DNA from: Aphanomyces cochlioides
Taxonomy: Eukaryota; Oomycota; Saprolegniomycetes; Saprolegniales; Verrucalvaceae
Assembly (NCBI GenBank): GCA_019828595.1
Contig: JAHQRK010000003.1
Location: 2,170,001-2,234,000 of the forward strand
Reading direction: 5' to 3'
DNA: 64,000 nt
Every line of letters starts with the position of its first letter. Position 1 is the stretch's first letter. Below are positions 21,001-33,000 of this stretch, one piece after another. The notes below the pieces were generated by a model. The model saw nothing but the letters and a program-made list of their open reading frames with translations. It was not told the DNA's origin and ran no database searches. The translations under genes and the position numbers were made by a program.

Positions 21001-24000
21001 CATGACACCTTTCAAACGTGCCAGACGTGGCGAGTGGGCGTCTTCATGGGGTCGAGAGATGCCAAGTCGCAGCACATGCGACGAGAAACACGTGGAGATG
21101 CATCTTGTGGCGTGTGTTTGGGACACTCGCGTGTAGCTTTCGTGTCAAGTTGGTGCTTGGTCCACCGCACTACCATGACACCTTTCAAACGTGCCAGACG
21201 TGGCGAGTGGGCGTCTTCATGGGGTCGAGAGATGCCAAGTCGCAGCACATGCGACGAGAAACACGTGGAGATGCATCTTGTGGCGTGTGTTTGGGACACT
21301 CGCGTGTAGCTTTCGTGTCAAGTTGGTGCTTGGTCCACCGCACTACCATGACACCTTTCAAACGTGCCAGACGTGGCGAGTGGGCGTCTTCATGGGGTCG
21401 AGAGATGCCAAGTCGCAGCACATGCGACGAGAAACACGTGGAGATGCATCTTGTGGCGTGTGTTTGGGACACTCGCGTGTAGCTTTCGTGTCAAGTTGGT
21501 GCTTGGTCCACCGCACTACCATGACACCTTTCAAACGTGCCAGACGTGGCGAGTGGGCGTCTTCATGGGGTCGAGAGATGCCAAGTCGCAGCACATGCGA
21601 CGAGAAACACGTGGAGATGCATCTTGTGGCGTGTGTTTGGGACACTCGCGTGTAGCTTTCGTGTCAAGTTGGTGCTTGGTCCACCGCACTACCATGACAC
21701 CTTTCAAACGTGCCAGACGTGGCGAGTGGGCGTCTTCATGGGGTCGAGAGATGCCAAGTCGCAGCACATGCGACGAGAAACACGTGGAGATGCATCTTGT
21801 GGCGTGTGTTTGGGACACTCGCGTGTAGCTTTCGTGTCAAGTTGGTGCTTGGTCCACCGCACTACCATGACACCTTTCAAACGTGCCAGACGTGGCGAGT
21901 GGGCGTCTTCATGGGGTCGAGAGATGCCAAGTCGCAGCACATGCGACGAGAAACACGTGGAGATGCATCTTGTGGCGTGTGTTTGGGACACTCGCGTGTA
22001 GCTTTCGTGTCAAGTTGGTGCTTGGTCCACCACACTACCATGACACCTTTCAAACGTGCCAGACGTGGCGAGTGGGCGTCTTCATGGGGTCGAGAGATGC
22101 CAAGTCGCAGCACATGCGACGAGAAACACGTGGAGATGCATCTTGTGGCGTGTGTTTGGGACACTCGCGTGTAGCTTTCGTGTCAAGTTGGTGCTTGGTC
22201 CACCGCACTACCATGACACCTTTCAAACGTGCCAGACGTGGCGAGTGGGCGTCTTCATGGGGTCGAGAGATGCCAAGTCGCAGCACATGCGACGAGAAAC
22301 ACGTGGAGATGCATCTTGTGGCGTGTGTTTGGGACACTCGCGTGTAGCTTTCGTGTCAAGTTGGTGCTTGGTCCACCACACTACCATGACACCTTTCAAA
22401 CGTGCCAGACGTGGCGAGTGGGCGTCTTCATGGGGTCGAGAGATGCCAAGTCGCAGCACATGCGACGAGAAACACGTGGAGATGCATCTTGTGGCGTGTG
22501 TTTGGGACACTCGCGTGTAGCTTTCGTGTCAAGTTGGTGCTTGGTCCACCGCACTACCATGACACCTTTCAAACGTGCCAGACGTGGCGAGTGGGCGTCT
22601 TCATGGGGTCGAGAGATGCCAAGTCGCAGCACATGCGACGAGAAACACGTGGAGATGCATCTTGTGGCGTGTGTTTGGGACACTCGCGTGTAGCTTTCGT
22701 GTCAAGTTGGTGCTTGGTCCACCGCACTACCATGACACCTTTCAAACGTGCCAGACGTGGCGAGTGGGCGTCTTCATGGGGTCGAGAGATGCCAAGTCGC
22801 AGCACATGCGACGAGAAACACGTGGAGATGCATCTTGTGGCGTGTGTTTGGGACACTCGCGTGTAGCTTTCGTGTCAAGTTGGTGCTTGGTCCACCGCAC
22901 TACCATGACACCTTTCAAACGTGCCAGACGTGGCGAGTGGGCGTCTTCATGGGGTCGAGAGATGCCAAGTCGCAGCACATGCGACGAGAAACACGTGGAG
23001 ATGCATCTTGTGGCGTGTGTTTGGGACACTCGCGTGTAGCTTTCGTGTCAAGTTGGTGCTTGGTCCACCACACTACCATGACACCTTTCAAACGTGCCAG
23101 ACGTGGCGAGTGGGCGTCTTCATGGGGTCGAGAGATGCCAAGTCGCAGCACATGCGACGAGAAACACGTGGAGATGCATCTTGTGGCGTGTGTTTGGGAC
23201 ACTCGCGTGTAGCTTTCGTGTCAAGTTGGTGCTTGGTCCACCACACTACCATGACACCTTTCAAACGTGCCAGACGTGGCGAGTGGGCGTCTTCATGGGG
23301 TCGAGAGATGCCAAGTCGCAGCACATGCGACGAGAAACACGTGGAGATGCATCTTGTGGCGTGTGTTTGGGACACTCGCGTGTAGCTTTCGTGTCAAGTT
23401 GGTGCTTGGTCCACCGCACTACCATGACACCTTTCAAACGTGCCAGACGTGGCGAGTGGGCGTCTTCATGGGGTCGAGAGATGCCAAGTCGCAGCACATG
23501 CGACGAGAAACACGTGGAGATGCATCTTGTGGCGTGTGTTTGGGACACTCGCGTGTAGCTTTCGTGTCAAGTTGGTGCTTGGTCCACCGCACTACCATGA
23601 CACCTTTCAAACGTGCCAGACGTGGCGAGTGGGCGTCTTCATGGGGTCGAGAGATGCCAAGTCGCAGCACATGCGACGAGAAACACGTGGAGATGCATCT
23701 TGTGGCGTGTGTTTGGGACACTCGCGTGTAGCTTTCGTGTCAAGTTGGTGCTTGGTCCACCACACTACCATGACACCTTTCAAACGTGCCAGACGTGGCG
23801 AGTGGGCGTCTTCATGGGGTCGAGAGATGCCAAGTCGCAGCACATGCGACGAGAAACACGTGGAGATGCATCTTGTGGCGTGTGTTTGGGACACTCGCGT
23901 GTAGCTTTCGTGTCAAGTTGGTGCTTGGTCCACCACACTACCATGACACCTTTCAAACGTGCCAGACGTGGCGAGTGGGCGTCTTCATGGGGTCGAGAGA

Positions 24001-27000
24001 TGCCAAGTCGCAGCACATGCGACGAGAAACACGTGGAGATGCATCTTGTGGCGTGTGTTTGGGACACTCGCGTGTAGCTTTCGTGTCAAGTTGGTGCTTG
24101 GTCCACCACACTACCATGACACCTTTCAAACGTGCCAGACGTGGCGAGTGGGCGTCTTCATGGGGTCGAGAGATGCCAAGTCGCAGCACATGCGACGAGA
24201 AACACGTGGAGATGCATCTTGTGGCGTGTGTTTGGGACACTCGCGTGTAGCTTTCGTGTCAAGTTGGTGCTTGGTCCACCGCACTACCATGACACCTTTC
24301 AAACGTGCCAGACGTGGCGAGTGGGCGTCTTCATGGGGTCGAGAGATGCCAAGTCGCAGCACATGCGACGAGAAACACGTGGAGATGCATCTTGTGGCGT
24401 GTGTTTGGGACACTCGCGTGTAGCTTTCGTGTCAAGTTGGTGCTTGGTCCACCGCACTACCATGACACCTTTCAAACGTGCCAGACGTGGCGAGTGGGCG
24501 TCTTCATGGGGTCGAGAGATGCCAAGTCGCAGCACATGCGACGAGAAACACGTGGAGATGCATCTTGTGGCGTGTGTTTGGGACACTCGCGTGTAGCTTT
24601 CGTGTCAAGTTGGTGCTTGGTCCACCACACTACCATGACACCTTTCAAACGTGCCAGACGTGGCGAGTGGGCGTCTTCATGGGGTCGAGAGATGCCAAGT
24701 CGCAGCACATGCGACGAGAAACACGTGGAGATGCATCTTGTGGCGTGTGTTTGGGACACTCGCGTGTAGCTTTCGTGTCAAGTTGGTGCTTGGTCCACCA
24801 CACTACCATGACACCTTTCAAACGTGCCAGACGTGGCGAGTGGGCGTCTTCATGGGGTCGAGAGATGCCAAGTCGCAGCACATGCGACGAGAAACACGTG
24901 GAGATGCATCTTGTGGCGTGTGTTTGGGACACTCGCGTGTAGCTTTCGTGTCAAGTTGGTGCTTGGTCCACCGCACTACCATGACACCTTTCAAACGTGC
25001 CAGACGTGGCGAGTGGGCGTCTTCATGGGGTCGAGAGATGCCAAGTCGCAGCACATGCGACGAGAAACACGTGGAGATGCATCTTGTGGCGTGTGTTTGG
25101 GACACTCGCGTGTAGCTTTCGTGTCAAGTTGGTGCTTGGTCCACCACACTACCATGACACCTTTCAAACGTGCCAGACGTGGCGAGTGGGCGTCTTCATG
25201 GGGTCGAGAGATGCCAAGTCGCAGCACATGCGACGAGAAACACGTGGAGATGCATCTTGTGGCGTGTGTTTGGGACACTCGCGTGTAGCTTTCGTGTCAA
25301 GTTGGTGCTTGGTCCACCACACTACCATGACACCTTTCAAACGTGCCAGACGTGGCGAGTGGGCGTCTTCATGGGGTCGAGAGATGCCAAGTCGCAGCAC
25401 ATGCGACGAGAAACACGTGGAGATGCATCTTGTGGCGTGTGTTTGGGACACTCGCGTGTAGCTTTCGTGTCAAGTTGGTGCTTGGTCCACCACACTACCA
25501 TGACACCTTTCAAACGTGCCAGACGTGGCGAGTGGGCGTCTTCATGGGGTCGAGAGATGCCAAGTCGCAGCACATGCGACGAGAAACACGTGGAGATGCA
25601 TCTTGTGGCGTGTGTTTGGGACACTCGCGTGTAGCTTTCGTGTCAAGTTGGTGCTTGGTCCACCGCACTACCATGACACCTTTCAAACGTGCCAGACGTG
25701 GCGAGTGGGCGTCTTCATGGGGTCGAGAGATGCCAAGTCGCAGCACATGCGACGAGAAACACGTGGAGATGCATCTTGTGGCGTGTGTTTGGGACACTCG
25801 CGTGTAGCTTTCGTGTCAAGTTGGTGCTTGGTCCACCACACTACCATGACACCTTTCAAACGTGCCAGACGTGGCGAGTGGGCGTCTTCATGGGGTCGAG
25901 AGATGCCAAGTCGCAGCACATGCGACGAGAAACACGTGGAGATGCATCTTGTGGCGTGTGTTTGGGACACTCGCGTGTAGCTTTCGTGTCAAGTTGGTGC
26001 TTGGTCCACCGCACTACCATGACACCTTTCAAACGTGCCAGACGTGGCGAGTGGGCGTCTTCATGGGGTCGAGAGATGCCAAGTCGCAGCACATGCGACG
26101 AGAAACACGTGGAGATGCATCTTGTGGCGTGTGTTTGGGACACTCGCGTGTAGCTTTCGTGTCAAGTTGGTGCTTGGTCCACCACACTACCATGACACCT
26201 TTCAAACGTGCCAGAGGTGGCGAGTGGGCGTCTTCATGGGGTCGAGAGATGCCAAGTCGCAGCACATGCGACGAGAAACACGTGGAGATGCATCTTGTGG
26301 CGTGTGTTTGGGACACTCGCGTGTAGCTTTCGTGTCAAGTTGGTGCTTGGTCCACCGCACTACCATGACACCTTTCAAACGTGCCAGACGTGGCGAGTGG
26401 GCGTCTTCATGGGGTCGAGAGATGCCAAGTCGCAGCACATGCGACGAGAAACACGTGGAGATGCATCTTGTGGCGTGTGTTTGGGACACTCGCGTGTAGC
26501 TTTCGTGTCAAGTTGGTGCTTGGTCCACCGCACTACCATGACACCTTTCAAACGTGCCAGACGTGGCGAGTGGGCGTCTTCATGGGGTCGAGAGATGCCA
26601 AGTCGCAGCACATGCGACGAGAAACACGTGGAGATGCATCTTGTGGCGTGTGTTTGGGACACTCGCGTGTAGCTTTCGTGTCAAGTTGGTGCTTGGTCCA
26701 CCGCACTACCATGACACCTTTCAAACGTGCCAGACGTGGCGAGTGGGCGTCTTCATGGGGTCGAGAGATGCCAAGTCGCAGCACATGCGACGAGAAACAC
26801 GTGGAGATGCATCTTGTGGCGTGTGTTTGGGACACTCGCGTGTAGCTTTCGTGTCAAGTTGGTGCTTGGTCCACCACACTACCATGACACCTTTCAAACG
26901 TGCCAGACGTGGCGAGTGGGCGTCTTCATGGGGTCGAGAGATGCCAAGTCGCAGCACATGCGACGAGAAACACGTGGAGATGCATCTTGTGGCGTGTGTT

Positions 27001-30000
27001 TGGGACACTCGCGTGTAGCTTTCGTGTCAAGTTGGTGCTTGGTCCACCACACTACCATGACACCTTTCAAACGTGCCAGACGTGGCGAGTGGGCGTCTTC
27101 ATGGGGTCGAGAGATGCCAAGTCGCAGCACATGCGACGAGAAACACGTGGAGATGCATCTTGTGGCGTGTGTTTGGGACACTCGCGTGTAGCTTTCGTGT
27201 CAAGTTGGTGCTTGGTCCACCACACTACCATGACACCTTTCAAACGTGCCAGACGTGGCGAGTGGGCGTCTTCATGGGGTCGAGAGATGCCAAGTCGCAG
27301 CACATGCGACGAGAAACACGTGGAGATGCATCTTGTGGCGTGTGTTTGGGACACTCGCGTGTAGCTTTCGTGTCAAGTTGGTGCTTGGTCCACCACACTA
27401 CCATGACACCTTTCAAACGTGCCAGACGTGGCGAGTGGGCGTCTTCATGGGGTCGAGAGATGCCAAGTCGCAGCACATGCGACGAGAAACACGTGGAGAT
27501 GCATCTTGTGGCGTGTGTTTGGGACACTCGCGTGTAGCTTTCGTGTCAAGTTGGTGCTTGGTCCACCACACTACCATGACACCTTTCAAACGTGCCAGAC
27601 GTGGCGAGTGGGCGTCTTCATGGGGTCGAGAGATGCCAAGTCGCAGCACATGCGACGAGAAACACGTGGAGATGCATCTTGTGGCGTGTGTTTGGGACAC
27701 TCGCGTGTAGCTTTCGTGTCAAGTTGGTGCTTGGTCCACCACACTACCATGACACCTTTCAAACGTGCCAGACGTGGCGAGTGGGCGTCTTCATGGGGTC
27801 GAGAGATGCCAAGTCGCAGCACATGCGACGAGAAACACGTGGAGATGCATCTTGTGGCGTGTGTTTGGGACACTCGCGTGTAGCTTTCGTGTCAAGTTGG
27901 TGCTTGGTCCACCACACTACCATGACACCTTTCAAACGTGCCAGACGTGGCGAGTGGGCGTCTTCATGGGGTCGAGAGATGCCAAGTCGCAGCACATGCG
28001 ACGAGAAACACGTGGAGATGCATCTTGTGGCGTGTGTTTGGGACACTCGCGTGTAGCTTTCGTGTCAAGTTGGTGCTTGGTCCACCACACTACCATGACA
28101 CCTTTCAAACGTGCCAGACGTGGCGAGTGGGCGTCTTCATGGGGTCGAGAGATGCCAAGTCGCAGCACATGCGACGAGAAACACGTGGAGATGCATCTTG
28201 TGGCGTGTGTTTGGGACACTCGCGTGTAGCTTTCGTGTCAAGTTGGTGCTTGGTCCACCACACTACCATGACACCTTTCAAACGTGCCAGACGTGGCGAG
28301 TGGGCGTCTTCATGGGGTCGAGAGATGCCAAGTCGCAGCACATGCGACGAGAAACACGTGGAGATGCATCTTGTGGCGTGTGTTTGGGACACTCGCGTGT
28401 AGCTTTCGTGTCAAGTTGGTGCTTGGTCCACCACACTACCATGACACCTTTCAAACGTGCCAGACGTGGCGAGTGGGCGTCTTCATGGGGTCGAGAGATG
28501 CCAAGTCGCAGCACATGCGACGAGAAACACGTGGAGATGCATCTTGTGGCGTGTGTTTGGGACACTCGCGTGTAGCTTTCGTGTCAAGTTGGTGCTTGGT
28601 CCACCACACTACCATGACACCTTTCAAACGTGCCAGACGTGGCGAGTGGGCGTCTTCATGGGGTCGAGAGATGCCAAGTCGCAGCACATGCGACGAGAAA
28701 CACGTGGAGATGCATCTTGTGGCGTGTGTTTGGGACACTCGCGTGTAGCTTTCGTGTCAAGTTGGTGCTTGGTCCACCGCACTACCATGACACCTTTCAA
28801 ACGTGCCAGACGTGGCGAGTGGGCGTCTTCATGGGGTCGAGAGATGCCAAGTCGCAGCACATGCGACGAGAAACACGTGGAGATGCATCTTGTGGCGTGT
28901 GTTTGGGACACTCGCGTGTAGCTTTCGTGTCAAGTTGGTGCTTGGTCCACCACACTACCATGACACCTTTCAAACGTGCCAGAGGTGGCGAGTGGGCGTC
29001 TTCATGGGGTCGAGAGATGCCAAGTCGCAGCACATGCGACGAGAAACACGTGGAGATGCATCTTGTGGCGTGTGTTTGGGACACTCGCGTGTAGCTTTCG
29101 TGTCAAGTTGGTGCTTGGTCCACCACACTACCATGACACCTTTCAAACGTGCCAGACGTGGCGAGTGGGCGTCTTCATGGGGTCGAGAGATGCCAAGTCG
29201 CAGCACATGCGACGAGAAACACGTGGAGATGCATCTTGTGGCGTGTGTTTGGGACACTCGCGTGTAGCTTTCGTGTCAAGTTGGTGCTTGGTCCACCACA
29301 CTACCATGACACCTTTCAAACGTGCCAGACGTGGCGAGTGGGCGTCTTCATGGGGTCGAGAGATGCCAAGTCGCAGCACATGCGACGAGAAACACGTGGA
29401 GATGCATCTTGTGGCGTGTGTTTGGGACACTCGCGTGTAGCTTTCGTGTCAAGTTGGTGCTTGGTCCACCACACTACCATGACACCTTTCAAACGTGCCA
29501 GACGTGGCGAGTGGGCGTCTTCATGGGGTCGAGAGATGCCAAGTCGCAGCACATGCGACGAGAAACACGTGGAGATGCATCTTGTGGCGTGTGTTTGGGA
29601 CACTCGCGTGTAGCTTTCGTGTCAAGTTGGTGCTTGGTCCACCGCACTACCATGACACCTTTCAAACGTGCCAGACGTGGCGAGTGGGCGTCTTCATGGG
29701 GTCGAGAGATGCCAAGTCGCAGCACATGCGACGAGAAACACGTGGAGATGCATCTTGTGGCGTGTGTTTGGGACACTCGCGTGTAGCTTTCGTGTCAAGT
29801 TGGTGCTTGGTCCACCGCACTACCATGACACCTTTCAAACGTGCCAGACGTGGCGAGTGGGCGTCTTCATGGGGTCGAGAGATGCCAAGTCGCAGCACAT
29901 GCGACGAGAAACACGTGGAGATGCATCTTGTGGCGTGTGTTTGGGACACTCGCGTGTAGCTTTCGTGTCAAGTTGGTGCTTGGTCCACCGCACTACCATG

Positions 30001-33000
30001 ACACCTTTCAAACGTGCCAGACGTGGCGAGTGGGCGTCTTCATGGGGTCGAGAGATGCCAAGTCGCAGCACATGCGACGAGAAACACGTGGAGATGCATC
30101 TTGTGGCGTGTGTTTGGGACACTCGCGTGTAGCTTTCGTGTCAAGTTGGTGCTTGGTCCACCACACTACCATGACACCTTTCAAACGTGCCAGACGTGGC
30201 GAGTGGGCGTCTTCATGGGGTCGAGAGATGCCAAGTCGCAGCACATGCGACGAGAAACACGTGGAGATGCATCTTGTGGCGTGTGTTTGGGACACTCGCG
30301 TGTAGCTTTCGTGTCAAGTTGGTGCTTGGTCCACCACACTACCATGACACCTTTCAAACGTGCCAGACGTGGCGAGTGGGCGTCTTCATGGGGTCGAGAG
30401 ATGCCAAGTCGCAGCACATGCGACGAGAAACACGTGGAGATGCATCTTGTGGCGTGTGTTTGGGACACTCGCGTGTAGCTTTCGTGTCAAGTTGGTGCTT
30501 GGTCCACCGCACTACCATGACACCTTTCAAACGTGCCAGACGTGGCGAGTGGGCGTCTTCATGGGGTCGAGAGATGCCAAGTCGCAGCACATGCGACGAG
30601 AAACACGTGGAGATGCATCTTGTGGCGTGTGTTTGGGACACTCGCGTGTAGCTTTCGTGTCAAGTTGGTGCTTGGTCCACCGCACTACCATGACACCTTT
30701 CAAACGTGCCAGACGTGGCGAGTGGGCGTCTTCATGGGGTCGAGAGATGCCAAGTCGCAGCACATGCGACGAGAAACACGTGGAGATGCATCTTGTGGCG
30801 TGTGTTTGGGACACTCGCGTGTAGCTTTCGTGTCAAGTTGGTGCTTGGTCCACCGCACTACCATGACACCTTTCAAACGTGCCAGACGTGGCGAGTGGGC
30901 GTCTTCATGGGGTCGAGAGATGCCAAGTCGCAGCACATGCGACGAGAAACACGTGGAGATGCATCTTGTGGCGTGTGTTTGGGACACTCGCGTGTAGCTT
31001 TCGTGTCAAGTTGGTGCTTGGTCCACCGCACTACCATGACACCTTTCAAACGTGCCAGACGTGGCGAGTGGGCGTCTTCATGGGGTCGAGAGATGCCAAG
31101 TCGCAGCACATGCGACGAGAAACACGTGGAGATGCATCTTGTGGCGTGTGTTTGGGACACTCGCGTGTAGCTTTCGTGTCAAGTTGGTGCTTGGTCCACC
31201 ACACTACCATGACACCTTTCAAACGTGCCAGACGTGGCGAGTGGGCGTCTTCATGGGGTCGAGAGATGCCAAGTCGCAGCACATGCGACGAGAAACACGT
31301 GGAGATGCATCTTGTGGCGTGTGTTTGGGACACTCGCGTGTAGCTTTCGTGTCAAGTTGGTGCTTGGTCCACCGCACTACCATGACACCTTTCAAACGTG
31401 CCAGACGTGGCGAGTGGGCGTCTTCATGGGGTCGAGAGATGCCAAGTCGCAGCACATGCGACGAGAAACACGTGGAGATGCATCTTGTGGCGTGTGTTTG
31501 GGACACTCGCGTGTAGCTTTCGTGTCAAGTTGGTGCTTGGTCCACCACACTACCATGACACCTTTCAAACGTGCCAGACGTGGCGAGTGGGCGTCTTCAT
31601 GGGGTCGAGAGATGCCAAGTCGCAGCACATGCGACGAGAAACACGTGGAGATGCATCTTGTGGCGTGTGTTTGGGACACTCGCGTGTAGCTTTCGTGTCA
31701 AGTTGGTGCTTGGTCCACCACACTACCATGACACCTTTCAAACGTGCCAGACGTGGCGAGTGGGCGTCTTCATGGGGTCGAGAGATGCCAAGTCGCAGCA
31801 CATGCGACGAGAAACACGTGGAGATGCATCTTGTGGCGTGTGTTTGGGACACTCGCGTGTAGCTTTCGTGTCAAGTTGGTGCTTGGTCCACCGCACTACC
31901 ATGACACCTTTCAAACGTGCCAGACGTGGCGAGTGGGCGTCTTCATGGGGTCGAGAGATGCCAAGTCGCAGCACATGCGACGAGAAACACGTGGAGATGC
32001 ATCTTGTGGCGTGTGTTTGGGACACTCGCGTGTAGCTTTCGTGTCAAGTTGGTGCTTGGTCCACCACACTACCATGACACCTTTCAAACGTGCCAGACGT
32101 GGCGAGTGGGCGTCTTCATGGGGTCGAGAGATGCCAAGTCGCAGCACATGCGACGAGAAACACGTGGAGATGCATCTTGTGGCGTGTGTTTGGGACACTC
32201 GCGTGTAGCTTTCGTGTCAAGTTGGTGCTTGGTCCACCGCACTACCATGACACCTTTCAAACGTGCCAGACGTGGCGAGTGGGCGTCTTCATGGGGTCGA
32301 GAGATGCCAAGTCGCAGCACATGCGACGAGAAACACGTGGAGATGCATCTTGTGGCGTGTGTTTGGGACACTCGCGTGTAGCTTTCGTGTCAAGTTGGTG
32401 CTTGGTCCACCACACTACCATGACACCTTTCAAACGTGCCAGACGTGGCGAGTGGGCGTCTTCATGGGGTCGAGAGATGCCAAGTCGCAGCACATGCGAC
32501 GAGAAACACGTGGAGATGCATCTTGTGGCGTGTGTTTGGGACACTCGCGTGTAGCTTTCGTGTCAAGTTGGTGCTTGGTCCACCACACTACCATGACACC
32601 TTTCAAACGTGCCAGACGTGGCGAGTGGGCGTCTTCATGGGGTCGAGAGATGCCAAGTCGCAGCACATGCGACGAGAAACACGTGGAGATGCATCTTGTG
32701 GCGTGTGTTTGGGACACTCGCGTGTAGCTTTCGTGTCAAGTTGGTGCTTGGTCCACCGCACTACCATGACACCTTTCAAACGTGCCAGACGTGGCGAGTG
32801 GGCGTCTTCATGGGGTCGAGAGATGCCAAGTCGCAGCACATGCGACGAGAAACACGTGGAGATGCATCTTGTGGCGTGTGTTTGGGACACTCGCGTGTAG
32901 CTTTCGTGTCAAGTTGGTGCTTGGTCCACCGCACTACCATGACACCTTTCAAACGTGCCAGACGTGGCGAGTGGGCGTCTTCATGGGGTCGAGAGATGCC

